Origin: an uncultured Roseibium sp.
GTDB lineage: Bacteria > Pseudomonadota > Alphaproteobacteria > Rhizobiales > Stappiaceae
Direction of reading: 5' to 3'
NCBI RefSeq assembly: GCF_963675985.1
Contig: NZ_OY780957.1
Span: 620,001-684,000, forward strand
Length of the DNA stretch: 64,000 nt
Shown: positions 54,317 through 62,916 of the stretch, piece by piece
Layout of the letters: the number at the start of each line of letters is the position of its first letter
Position numbering within the stretch: position 1 is the stretch's first letter
Translations under genes and position numbers: made by a program
Notes under the pieces: model-generated
What the model was told of the DNA's origin: nothing
What the model saw: the letters and a program-made list of their open reading frames with translations, nothing else
Databases searched by the model: none

Positions 54317-56878
54317 ATGGACGAGCAAGAAATTACAGGCAAACTGAACCTGGATCTGGAGAAATCCTTCGGGCCCCTGGATGAATGTGTCGTCATCACG
54401 GGGCAGGACCGCCGCATCCTGTTCGTCAATCGCGCTGCCGAAGAGGTTTTCGGATATACCAGACAGGACCTGATCGGCGCGACCGCCGTCAATCTTTACG
54501 CAAACCCGGAAGAATTTACGGCGATCAGCAGAATCTATGACGATTCGGCCGCTCTTTCGGTCGAAAACCGCTTCACGCTTCCGCTTCGCCGAAAGAACGG
54601 CAGCATCTTTACAGCGGAAGTCGTCTCCGCCGCTCTTTATTGCGACACTTCGGATCCCGTCGGCTTTCTGTTCATAGCGCGCGACGTCTCCGACCGTGTG
54701 GTTCTGGAAACCAGGCTGAACGAGACTCTCGCGACGTTCGAAGACGCGCTGGAAACGATCTCGGAGGGGTTTGCCCTCTACGACAAGGACGACCGTCTCG
54801 TCATCTGCAATGAAAAATACCGCGAGATCTATGCACATAGCGCACCGGCGATCGTGCCGGGGACGACCTTCAAGGAAATTATAGAATACGGCCTCGATCG
54901 AAATGAGTACGATCTGGGAAGCCTGAGCCGCGAGGAATGGCTCAAGCTACGGATGGATCGGCATCTGGCTGCGGACGGCGAAGTCATCGAGCAGGCCCTG
55001 GGCGACGGGTCCTGGCTCCAGATCGCCGAGCGAATAACCAAATCCGGCGGACGAGCCGGCATCCGTGCCGATATCACGGATCTGAAAGCCGCCCAGTCTC
55101 TGGTCGAAGAGGCGCTGCATGATCTATCGAGCCTGGCGGACAATCTTTCCTGCTCGATCACCGAATATGATCTGGAAGGCAAGTGCATTTTCCTGAATGA
55201 AACCAGTGCGACATGGTTCGGCGGACGAAAAGAGGAGCTGCTCGGCGCCAGATTGCGCGACCGGTTGCCGGCGGCAAACCGCGCGAAATCGGACCCTCTG
55301 TTCAAACGCGCCCTTGCGGGCGAAAAGATCTCGTTCGAAACACGAAACGACTTCATCGACGGTCAGACACGAGACATCCGGATCGATTACATTCCGAAGA
55401 AAAACGCCGCTGGAGATTTCGCCAGCCTGGTCGTTCTCGCAACCGATATCACGGACATCAAGCAAGCCCAGGCGCAAGCCGAGAAGGCGCATCGCGATCT
55501 CTCCGATCTGACCGACAACCTGTCCTGCGCGATCATCGAAATGGACCTCGACGGCTACTGCATTTTCGCCAACAAGGTCTTTGCAAACTGGTTCGGCAAA
55601 TCTTGCGAGGATATGCTCGGCATCAAGATCAGGGACATGCTTCCACCGGAAAGCAGAAAAAAGTCAGAACCGTATTACCGGCGGGCGCTGAAAGGCGAGC
55701 ACATCTATTTCGAAGACAGGGTACTCTACCCGGGCGGCATCGAACGCGAAGTCAGCATCGAATACACACCCAAACTGAATGCATCGGGCGAACGCGTCGG
55801 CATCATCATCTATTCGACCGACATCACCGAGAGAAAGCAGACGGAACGCACGCTCGCCAAACTCTATTCCATCACGTCGACACGCGAACTGACGACGGAT
55901 CAGAAAATCAATCAGATCCTGAAACTGGGCTGCGAGCATTTCGGACTTCCTTTCGGGATCATCAGCCGGATCATCGAAGGGCACTATTCGATCATCTATG
56001 CGGACTCTCCGAATGGCGAGGTCCAGGTTGGCGCATCCTTCAATCTCGGCGAGACCTATTGCGCCCACACGCTCAAGGCGGACAAACCGGTCACCATCGC
56101 CCACACGAAACAGTCGGCCCTCGCCCATCACCCCTGCTACGAAAAATTCCGGTTGGAGGCCTATATCGGCGCCCCGCTTCTTGTAGACGGCGAAAGATAC
56201 GGCACGATCAATTTCACCGACAGCAACCGGCGCGAACGTCCGTTTTCGCAAACCGAACGGGAGCTGATCCGCCAATTCGCTGACTGGATCGGCCATGAGA
56301 TTGCCCGCGAACAGGACCACATCGCCCTGATGGAAGCACAGATCCGCCTGGAACGGATCGCCAGCATCGACGACCTGACCGGCGTCCTGAACCGGCGTGC
56401 CTTCATGAAAAGAGCGATGACGGAAATCGCCCGTTACCGACGGACGGGCCGAAAATTCACCGCCGTGATGATCGACATCGACCACTTCAAGTCGATCAAC
56501 GACACCTTCGGTCATTCCGCGGGTGATGAAGTTCTGAAAAAATTCGCCGCGATCATTTCCGATGCCCTCCGGGCCGTAGACGTTTTCGGCCGGGTCGGCG
56601 GCGAGGAATTCTGCATCATCCTCGACAGCACGGAGAAAGACGATGCGATGACGGTCTGTGAACGCATCCGCCAACGGGTGATCGAGGAATGCCGGGTGGA
56701 TCCCATCACCTGGGATATCACCTGCAGCATGGGACTTGCGACCGTTGCCAAGGAGGACGTGGAATTCTCAACCTTGATGCAGCTTGCCGACCACGCGCTC
56801 TACAGGGCCAAGGAAAGCGGGCGCAACCGGTGCCGGTTTTATAAGACGGAAGACTACGAGCATGTACAGGCACACTGA
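54317..56878 (+). CDS. Diguanylate cyclase with four PAS-like domains and a GAF domain
   Basis: 853 residues, no membrane segments. In order: PAS1 (about 15-130), PAS2 of PAS_7 type (about 138-250, TISEGFALYDKDDRLVICNEKY), PAS3 (about 262-378), PAS4 (about 388-508), GAF (about 525-680, GETYCAHTLKADKPVTIAHT) and GGDEF (about 690-850). The active-site GGEEF starts at residue 761. An inhibitory RxxD site (R752/D755) lies five residues before it, so an active, product-inhibited c-di-GMP synthase is expected. PAS3 and PAS4 look like an internal duplication. No EAL domain is present. The start lacks a good ribosome site. Confidence 0.94.
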   Translation: MDEQEITGKLNLDLEKSFGPLDECVVITGQDRRILFVNRAAEEVFGYTRQDLIGATAVNLYANPEEFTAISRIYDDSAALSVENRFTLPLRRKNGSIFTAEVVSAALYCDTSDPVGFLFIARDVSDRVVLETRLNETLATFEDALETISEGFALYDKDDRLVICNEKYREIYAHSAPAIVPGTTFKEIIEYGLDRNEYDLGSLSREEWLKLRMDRHLAADGEVIEQALGDGSWLQIAERITKSGGRAGIRADITDLKAAQSLVEEALHDLSSLADNLSCSITEYDLEGKCIFLNETSATWFGGRKEELLGARLRDRLPAANRAKSDPLFKRALAGEKISFETRNDFIDGQTRDIRIDYIPKKNAAGDFASLVVLATDITDIKQAQAQAEKAHRDLSDLTDNLSCAIIEMDLDGYCIFANKVFANWFGKSCEDMLGIKIRDMLPPESRKKSEPYYRRALKGEHIYFEDRVLYPGGIEREVSIEYTPKLNASGERVGIIIYSTDITERKQTERTLAKLYSITSTRELTTDQKINQILKLGCEHFGLPFGIISRIIEGHYSIIYADSPNGEVQVGASFNLGETYCAHTLKADKPVTIAHTKQSALAHHPCYEKFRLEAYIGAPLLVDGERYGTINFTDSNRRERPFSQTERELIRQFADWIGHEIAREQDHIALMEAQIRLERIASIDDLTGVLNRRAFMKRAMTEIARYRRTGRKFTAVMIDIDHFKSINDTFGHSAGDEVLKKFAAIISDALRAVDVFGRVGGEEFCIILDSTEKDDAMTVCERIRQRVIEECRVDPITWDITCSMGLATVAKEDVEFSTLMQLADHALYRAKESGRNRCRFYKTEDYEHVQAH

Positions 56879-56895
56879 AGAATGTGTAACCCGCA

Positions 56896-58038
56896 TCAGA
56901 CTTCAAACGCGGTGGAACTTTCTCGGATCCGAAGCTCCGGTTCGATAAGGATCGGCGTATTCGGCACCCGCTCGCCTGCAATCTGTCGCAGCAGGGTCAA
57001 TGCGGCCAGGCGCCCGATCTTGTCCGCGTGATTGCACACGCTCGTCAGGGCGGGCAACAGGTTGGCCGTCCCGTCGATATCGTCATAACCGGTCAGGGCG
57101 ATGTCTCGTCCGGGCTCCATACCGGCCCGGCGCAGCATGGGCATCATGCCGAATGCGATCAGGTCGTTGAAGCACATCACCGCGGTGGGTCGGCGCGGCG
57201 CGTCAAAAACCCGACCGACAGCGTCCCGGCCGTCTGCCTGGGTCATCAGTTCCGGCAGGTCGAGTTGCCCGGCCGGATCGATCCCGTTTTCCTCAAGCGC
57301 CTTTTTCCATCCCGCATGCCGGTCGCGACCGGTCGAACTGGCGCGTCGGCCGCCGACCATGGCAACGGAGGTATGCCCCTGGTTCACCAGGTGGTTCGTC
57401 ACCGCATATGCGCCGGCGACATCGTCCCCGCGAACGCAAGGCGCCCAGGCACCGGCCACTTCCCGGCACACCAGGGTGACCGGAATTCCCTGGTCGACAA
57501 GTCGATTGATCTCCTCGGCCGTGGTGTCCACGGACGGGCAGATGATCAATCCGTCCGCCCGGTGCTGAAGCAGGGTGTTGACGAAAGCCCGTTGCCGCTT
57601 CACGTCATCCCGGTGATTGCAGATGAAGATCATCTGCCCCTGCTCTTCCAGAACGTCCTCAAGCGAAGAAAAGATCTCGGCGAAATAAGGGTTTTGAATA
57701 TTGTGGACGGCAACGCCCACGATCTGGCTGCGCGCGGTCCTGAGTGACGCGGCGGACCGGTTATAGATGTAACCGATTTCCTCGGCGGTCCGCTTGACTC
57801 TGGCACGCGTCTCTTCCGCCACCAGCGGGCTGTCCCGCAAGGCAAGAGAAACCGTCGCGGTCGATATGCCGAGCTGATCCGCGATGTGTCCGAGTGTCAG
57901 GCGCTTTCCCGGATTTGCCGGCAGAACCGGACTGTCGCCCCCGGCCTGTTCGTCTGACATCGGATCGGAGGCGCCGGTTGGAGGGGCGGATGTTGGGCCG
58001 GGTGTGAGATTGTCAGAACCTGATTTCTTTTTCATCAT
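56896..58038 (-). CDS. LacI-family transcriptional regulator with extended N-terminus
   Basis: 380 residues. The HTH is at about 46-72 (LTLGHIADQLGISTATVSLALRDSPLVAEETR), followed by the hinge region (IYNRSAASLRTARSQIVGVAV) and a periplasmic-binding-type effector domain. The usual LacI HTH begins within the first five residues. Here about 45 disordered, Pro/Gly/Ser-rich residues precede it; an internal Met at residue 27 would shorten this. It is convergent with the cyclase gene and has no obvious transport or catabolic partner next to it. Confidence 0.93.
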   Translation of the reverse strand: MMKKKSGSDNLTPGPTSAPPTGASDPMSDEQAGGDSPVLPANPGKRLTLGHIADQLGISTATVSLALRDSPLVAEETRARVKRTAEEIGYIYNRSAASLRTARSQIVGVAVHNIQNPYFAEIFSSLEDVLEEQGQMIFICNHRDDVKRQRAFVNTLLQHRADGLIICPSVDTTAEEINRLVDQGIPVTLVCREVAGAWAPCVRGDDVAGAYAVTNHLVNQGHTSVAMVGGRRASSTGRDRHAGWKKALEENGIDPAGQLDLPELMTQADGRDAVGRVFDAPRRPTAVMCFNDLIAFGMMPMLRRAGMEPGRDIALTGYDDIDGTANLLPALTSVCNHADKIGRLAALTLLRQIAGERVPNTPILIEPELRIRESSTAFEV

Positions 58039-58148
58039 CCAGTCCGCGCCCCGCCCGCATGCGGGTGTCCAGAAAAAGCGGCCGGGTCCGTGTCCCGGCT
58101 GCCGTTCTCAAGACATAGGCTCCAGATTTCCCCGCTCAAAGTCTTTTC

Positions 58149-58676
58149 TTACCTGCCCGGTGCCGAAGCATCGAATTCTTCCCGCAGGTTCACGACAACC
58201 CGGCGGTTCTGGGACTTGCACGTGATTTCGTCGCAGTCGGTCACCGGGCGTTCGATCCCGTAACCCTTCGCCCACATACGCTTGCGGGCAACCCCCTGGT
58301 CGGCGAGCGCATTCAGAACGGCTTCGGCCCGCTTTGTCGACAGGGCCTTGTTGGCGCTTTCGCTGCCCGGATCGTCGGCATGACCCTGCACCTTGATCAG
58401 CCAGCCCTTGTTCTTCTTCAGCCAGTCGGCCTGGCGGACGATCGTCATTTTGGCTTCGTCGGTAACGACCGCCGAACCCTTTTCAAAATAAATCCGGCGT
58501 CCGACATTAAGAATGAACTCTTCCTCGGAACCGGGCTTGATATCGACAAACCCGGCGGCCCTGGCATTCGTCACGTCCGGCGTGCTCAGATCCGTACTGT
58601 TGCACCCGGCCAGAACAACACAGGAAAGCAAAAGCCCCGCCAATCCGGTCCTTCGGAAATTTCTGTTCGCTGTCAC
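58149..58676 (-). CDS. OmpA-domain outer-membrane lipoprotein
   Basis: 175 residues from a GTG at 58676, favoured because GGGGGA lies 4 bases upstream; an ATG 12 bases further out (58688) has none. A lipoprotein signal has lipobox LAGC (lipid Cys at about residue 25). The OmpA_C domain (about 65-165) includes the peptidoglycan-binding motifs VQGHADDPGSESANKALSTKRAEAVLNAL and KGYGIERPV. It resembles Pal-type or small OmpA lipoproteins tethering outer membrane to wall. It is not next to tol genes, so it is probably not Pal itself. Confidence 0.9.
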   Translation of the reverse strand: MTANRNFRRTGLAGLLLSCVVLAGCNSTDLSTPDVTNARAAGFVDIKPGSEEEFILNVGRRIYFEKGSAVVTDEAKMTIVRQADWLKKNKGWLIKVQGHADDPGSESANKALSTKRAEAVLNALADQGVARKRMWAKGYGIERPVTDCDEITCKSQNRRVVVNLREEFDASAPGR

Positions 58677-58707
58677 GTCTTCCCCCATAAAAGCAAGGCG
58701 GCCGCCT

Positions 58708-58973
58708 GGGCCTGTGGCCCGTTACGGATAAGGGTCTGACGGGTCATATCCGGAGTTATTTTCGTGAAAACTCCAGTGCCGTAGGCTTAGCGCCTTCAAG
58801 CCGGATTTTTCGCGAAAAGCACCCGAATATGACCCACCCGAAGGGTTTTGCATGAATTGCCCACAGCCGGCAGCTTTTCCCTTGCATAGGGGAGACCCTA
58901 TGCGGCGGTAAAATCCTTGGCCCTGACCAATTTATACAAAATCAAACCCCTAGCCGTAACGGGCCACAGGCCC
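58708..58973. repeat. Folded non-coding element bounded by 20-bp perfect inverted repeats (MITE-like or structured RNA)
   Basis: The 332-base gap 58677-59008 holds no gene. Arms GGGCCTGTGGCCCGTTACGG (58708-58727) and its exact complement (58954-58973) enclose nested dyads. GGGTCATAT (58741-58749) pairs with ATATGACCC (58827-58835). TTTTCGCGAAAA is at 58807-58818. GCATAGGG-GAGA-CCCTATGC (about 58884-58903) is a perfect 8-bp stem with a GNRA loop on the plus strand. It could be a miniature inverted-repeat element, a long structured 5' leader of the lipoprotein gene, or an independent small RNA. The structure is read directly; the nature is inferred. Confidence 0.7.
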
Positions 58974-59008
58974 TGGAGCCGCCCGCATCATCACAACGCC
59001 GGCTCGTC

Positions 59009-59656
59009 TCAGCCGGCCTTCTTTTCGCCGAGGTGCTTGAGCACCAGCACACGCGTCCCCTTGGGGCAGCGCTGATAAAGATCGATCACGTCCTCCGGGA
59101 ACATGCGAACGCATCCGCTGGACACATCGCGACCGATGCTCCAGGGCTCAAGCGTTCCATGCAACCGGTAACCGAGATCGCTCCCGTCCCGGTAAAGATA
59201 CAGGGCCCGTGGCCCGAGCGGGTTGTTCGCCGCGCCACCTTCCACCCTGCGCGGCAGATCCGGCCGGCGTTCCAGCATTTCGGGGGGCGGCACCCATTGG
59301 GGCCAGATGGCCTTGCGGTCGATCCGCGCCCTGCCGAACCACTGGAACCCTTCCTTGCCGACACCCACACCGTACCGAAGCGCGGTGTTGTTTTCGTAGA
59401 CGACGTAGAGAAAATGATTGGTCGAATCGACGACCACGGTCCCCGGGGATTCCGTGCTGAAGTACTTGACCACCTGGCGTTGCCAGACGGGATCAATCTT
59501 CTTGAAGTTCGTGCGACGGTAGCGGAAGCCGTTGTCTTCCATGTAACCGCTGAAATAGGCGTCTGCCGCTGCATTTGCATAAGACGGCGAACGGACCAGG
59601 AGCGCGCCTCCGAGCGCGGCGCTGCCAGTCAGAAAGTCCCGGCGCGATACGGACAT
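59009..59656 (-). CDS. L,D-transpeptidase (YkuD), Tat-exported
   Basis: 215 residues from the second of two adjacent ATGs (59656), which has GGAGG at better spacing. The N-terminus SRRDFLTGSAALGGALL is a twin-arginine signal. The YkuD catalytic region is YRLHGTLEPWSIGRDVSSGCVRMFPEDV, with nucleophile Cys. The usual HGC is SGC here, as in many alphaproteobacterial members. It cross-links peptidoglycan at mDAP residues or attaches proteins to the wall. Short sequences such as LYVVYENNTALRYGVGVGKEGFQWFG mark the domain start. Confidence 0.93.
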   Translation of the reverse strand: MSVSRRDFLTGSAALGGALLVRSPSYANAAADAYFSGYMEDNGFRYRRTNFKKIDPVWQRQVVKYFSTESPGTVVVDSTNHFLYVVYENNTALRYGVGVGKEGFQWFGRARIDRKAIWPQWVPPPEMLERRPDLPRRVEGGAANNPLGPRALYLYRDGSDLGYRLHGTLEPWSIGRDVSSGCVRMFPEDVIDLYQRCPKGTRVLVLKHLGEKKAG

Positions 59657-59805
59657 CATATACCTCCACTCCCCGATCCGCCGGCACCTTCAATAAATGC
59701 CCCTGCCGACCGGGTATGTCCTTGCTCAACTCATAAAAACAGCCGTGTTACTGGAAAACACAGGCAATAGAGCCATAAGACCCGCCATCATTAAGCCCGC
59801 AATAC

Positions 59806-60738
59806 CTACCTTGCGTCAACTGTTACCGGCCGCACCTTCCTGATCTGCTCACGGTAAAGGATGTAAAGCCCGGATGCGACGACGACCGAAGCGCCGACAA
59901 AGGTACTCACCGTCGGAATGTCGCCGAAGATCAAATAACCCAGCGCAATCATCCAGACGATCTGGGTGTAGATGAAAGGGGCGAGCATGGGCGCAGGCGC
60001 CGTCCGGTGGGCCAGAATGAAGCACCAGTGCCCCAGAGCGCCCCAGAAACCGGTCGTGAGCAGCAGCCCCCAGTGGAACAGATCCACCGGCGGCGTCCAG
60101 ACCGACAGGCCCGACGGCGTCATGGCCACGACTGCCACCAGACCGGAAATGATCAGCATCCCGGCAGGGGAATCCGTTGCCGCCAGCATGCGGGTCATGA
60201 GGGCGTAGAGTGCATAGAAGATCATCGCCCCGACCGAATAGATGGCGGCCCAGTGCATGCCGCCGAATCCCGGTTGGGTGACGATCAGAACGCCGATAAA
60301 GCCCACAATGATTGCCGCCCAGCGCCGGGCGCCCGCCCATTCGCCCAGCAGCGGCCCGGCAATCGCCGTGACCAGGAACGGTGCCGCGAACAGGATGGAG
60401 ATCGTTTCGGCGAGCTGAAGATAGCGCACGGCCATGAAATTGCAGATGGTCGTGGAAAGCAGACACAACGCGCGCACGATCTGCAGGACCGGACGTCCGG
60501 TTCTCAGAAAACCCGGATTACTCCAGATGCGGAACATGAACAGGGCGATGACCACATGGGAGGCGAACCGCACCCACACGATCTGCAGCGCCGGCATGGT
60601 CTGCCCCAGATACTTGGCGGTCGCATCAAGGATCGCAAAGCAGAGACAGGCAACAACGATCAGGCCGATACCGATCAGAATGCCTTTCGACGCCCCTCCG
60701 TCTCCGTCTGAGGAGGTGTCCATATTTCCGGTGTTCAT
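59806..60738 (-). CDS. EamA/DMT-superfamily transporter
   Basis: 310 residues with ten hydrophobic segments in two EamA halves (about 15-150 and 165-300). Examples are AILDATAKYLGQTMPALQIVWVRF, AAPFLVTAIAGPLLGEW in the first half and AHRTAPAPMLAPFIYTQIVWMIALGYLIFGDIPT in the second. AGGAT lies 6 bases before the ATG. The N-terminus is polar (MNTGNMDTSSDGDGG). Such proteins export or exchange metabolites; the substrate is unknown. Confidence 0.92.
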   Translation of the reverse strand: MNTGNMDTSSDGDGGASKGILIGIGLIVVACLCFAILDATAKYLGQTMPALQIVWVRFASHVVIALFMFRIWSNPGFLRTGRPVLQIVRALCLLSTTICNFMAVRYLQLAETISILFAAPFLVTAIAGPLLGEWAGARRWAAIIVGFIGVLIVTQPGFGGMHWAAIYSVGAMIFYALYALMTRMLAATDSPAGMLIISGLVAVVAMTPSGLSVWTPPVDLFHWGLLLTTGFWGALGHWCFILAHRTAPAPMLAPFIYTQIVWMIALGYLIFGDIPTVSTFVGASVVVASGLYILYREQIRKVRPVTVDAR

Positions 60739-60880
60739 GGGGCTATCCTGGGTGGCCGCACCGAATACCGGTTGCCAACATCCGAAATTCTTAGCCCTGA
60801 CGCGAAAAAATCGAAAGGCCGGTTTGCACGGGAACGGTACGCCATATAGTCAGGGAAACCGAATCCGGAAAGGATTGCGC

Positions 60881-61336
60881 ATGCCTGTCGCCTCTCTTCC
60901 AACCCCTGTCGGTCCCCTCGCCGTAACCGTCGAGAACGAAACCGTAACCCGGCTCACCTGGAGTGACGTTTCGGAAGGCGAATCCTGCGCGCTTCTGGAA
61001 GAAGCCCTGTCCCAGCTCCGCGCCTATTTCGACGGCCGCCTGCAAACCTTCAACCTACCGCTGGCGCCTAAAGGAAACGAGCTGCACCAGGCGGTCTTCA
61101 AGGCCATGCTGGACATTCCCTACGGCCAGACACGCACCTATGGCGATGTCGCGAAGGACCTCGGCACATACGGGCAGCCTGTCGGCCAGGCCTGCGGCGC
61201 CAACCCGATCCCGGTCATCATTCCCTGCCACCGCATCCTGTCGGCAACGGGCCTTGGCGGCTATTCCGGCGCCGGCGGCCTGGATACGAAAATCGCTCTT
61301 TTGAAAATGGAGGGCGGCTACCCGTTTCTGCTCTGA
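60881..61336 (+). CDS. ogt: Methylated-DNA--[protein]-cysteine S-methyltransferase (Ogt type)
   Basis: 151 residues from the ATG at 60881 (AAAGGA 6 bases upstream). It repairs O6-alkylguanine by transferring the alkyl group to its own Cys. The acceptor motif is IPVIIPCHRILSATG, the DNA-binding HTH region is FKAMLDIPYGQTRTYGDVAKDLG, with VGQACGANP, and the C-terminus GGYSGAGGLDTKIALL is conserved. It is a stand-alone Ogt form without the Ada regulatory domain. Confidence 0.95.
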   Translation: MPVASLPTPVGPLAVTVENETVTRLTWSDVSEGESCALLEEALSQLRAYFDGRLQTFNLPLAPKGNELHQAVFKAMLDIPYGQTRTYGDVAKDLGTYGQPVGQACGANPIPVIIPCHRILSATGLGGYSGAGGLDTKIALLKMEGGYPFLL

Positions 61337-61362
61337 GCGGCTGTCGCATCCTTGACCCGGGA

Positions 61363-61590
61363 TCAGGTCAGAAGCGTACCCAGAAAATAGGCTGCTACAC
61401 CGATCGCCAGCCAGATCAGGACGCTCTTGCCGAGAGAGCCGGAGCTCATCCCGGAGCCGGAAGCGGCTGATGATGGTTCGCCTGTCCGGAATATCGCGCG
61501 ATTGCCGAACGAGCGGTTGGACACTTTCCTGAAACGCTTTTTCAAGGCCGCGGCCCGCCGCGCGCCCCGCTCTTCATTTATTCCAGTCAT
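61363..61590 (-). CDS. Small tail-anchored membrane protein of unknown function
   Basis: 75 residues. A strongly basic N-terminus (RGARRAAALKKRFRKVSNRSFGNRAIF) is followed by a Ser/Gly linker and one C-terminal hydrophobic helix (SVLIWLAIGVAAYFLGTLLT). No recognisable domain and a weak ribosome site. It is plausible because the topology is coherent, but it could be a chance frame. The gene lies between ogt and the MarR gene. Confidence 0.5.
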   Translation of the reverse strand: MTGINEERGARRAAALKKRFRKVSNRSFGNRAIFRTGEPSSAASGSGMSSGSLGKSVLIWLAIGVAAYFLGTLLT

Positions 61591-61713
61591 TGTTTCGTCA
61601 CGGGTTCGGTTGCGTAAAGACTCTCTGTCCCTCTTTCCCCGAACCTGAAATAAGAGTTTGAATCGAAGGTTTCAAACCCCGGCCGTTCATGCCCCTCGTT
61701 CCTGTGGGACGGC

Positions 61714-62211
61714 TTAAGCCGGTGTCAGCTCGCCTTCCGGCTCCGGATCCATATCGCTGTCATGCTCCGGATCCTGGTCGAAGGAAATGGACAGGTTCTT
61801 TTCCACCTGACGCAGCAACTTGCGCAGCTTCTTGCGATCCTTGTCGTCGAGACCGGCCATGGCCTCCCGCTCCAGGCGTTTCCAGGCCTTGTCGACGGAT
61901 TCGACCAGATCGCGACCCGCATCCGTCAGATGGACACGGGCCAGACGCCCGTCCGTGTCGGAAACCTGGCGACGGACATAGCCCTGAGCGGAAAGACGGG
62001 TCACCATCTTGGTCACCGTCGGCGGCTGGACGCCGAGCGCCAGCGCCAGTTGGCTCATGGTGCGCCCGTCGGTGTCCGCGAGCACCTTGAGTACCAACTC
62101 CTGACCGGGATGCAGCCCAATCCGCATCAAATGCCCGCCGGAACGCGCGCGTTGCGCCTTCGCAGCCTGAACAAGACGGAACGTCACGCTCTTCTTGTAA
62201 TTGAATGCCAT
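61714..62211 (-). CDS. MarR-family transcriptional regulator
   Basis: 165 residues from the ATG at 62211 (MAFNYKKSVTF); a GTG at 62226 is an alternative. The winged-helix domain (about 30-125) has the HTH MSQLALALGVQPPTVTKMVTRLSAQGYVRRQVSDTDGRLARVHLT. An acidic tail follows (DQDPEHDSDMDPEPEGE). It lies downstream of two quinone-reductase genes on the same strand, 117 bases away. MarR proteins often repress neighbouring oxidoreductase genes in response to quinones or phenolics, so it may control them and itself. Confidence 0.92.
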   Translation of the reverse strand: MAFNYKKSVTFRLVQAAKAQRARSGGHLMRIGLHPGQELVLKVLADTDGRTMSQLALALGVQPPTVTKMVTRLSAQGYVRRQVSDTDGRLARVHLTDAGRDLVESVDKAWKRLEREAMAGLDDKDRKKLRKLLRQVEKNLSISFDQDPEHDSDMDPEPEGELTPA

Positions 62212-62328
62212 TGTCGAAATCCCCACCTGATCGCTCGACCCGAATCGTTCCGGTCCGGATCAAATTCCGGCGAAACGTAATGGCGTTATTTAACCGTCGA
62301 ATGACACCCGGACCGCAATGCCCGATTC

Positions 62329-62916
62329 TCAGAATTTTCCAAGGCGATGACGAATCTTAGCCAGATAACGGTTGCGGCTCTCCGGCGTCGATGTGTCCAT
62401 CTTGTAATGCGCCAGGTAGAGCGTCCTGCAGTTCGTCGCGCATAGCGCCCGCATGCCGCGCAGGATCGTCTTGCGCCCCGGCTCGCCCACCATCTTGGAA
62501 ACCAGCCAAGTCGCCCCGCAGGTCGTGACCACGGCAATCTTCTTGATGTGCTGCATCTTCGGCTTCATGCCGGTGCTTTCCGTCGGCATCTCGAAGGTGA
62601 CATGGGGCACCCAGACCCGATCGAACCAGCCCTTGAGCATGGCCGGCAGCCCGAACCACCAGGTCGGATAGACGAACACGATCATCTCGCACCAGTTGAT
62701 CGCCTCGACATGCTCCGCAACCGGCTGCACGTTGCTGTCGGGCTCGTGATAGCCGCGCCGCTCTTCGGCCGACATCGCCGGATCGAACCCTTGCGCGTAG
62801 AGATCGATCAGCCGGATCTCATGCCCGGATCCTTCCAGCGTGGACAGGACGGTTTCCTTGACTGCGGCGTTGAAACTCTCCGCACACGGATGACAGTAGA
62901 CGACCAGAACCCGCAT
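62329..62916 (-). CDS. NAD(P)H quinone oxidoreductase / MdaB-like flavodoxin-fold protein, copy 2
   Basis: 195 residues. Starts MRVLVVYCHPCAESFNAAV, the NQO1/KefF/MdaB FMN-binding N-terminus. FVYPTWWFGLPAMLKGWFDRV forms the second flavin loop. It probably reduces quinones by two electrons to limit redox cycling. Its ATG overlaps the stop of the upstream paralogue by one base (TGATG), so translation is coupled. Confidence 0.92.
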   Translation of the reverse strand: MRVLVVYCHPCAESFNAAVKETVLSTLEGSGHEIRLIDLYAQGFDPAMSAEERRGYHEPDSNVQPVAEHVEAINWCEMIVFVYPTWWFGLPAMLKGWFDRVWVPHVTFEMPTESTGMKPKMQHIKKIAVVTTCGATWLVSKMVGEPGRKTILRGMRALCATNCRTLYLAHYKMDTSTPESRNRYLAKIRHRLGKF

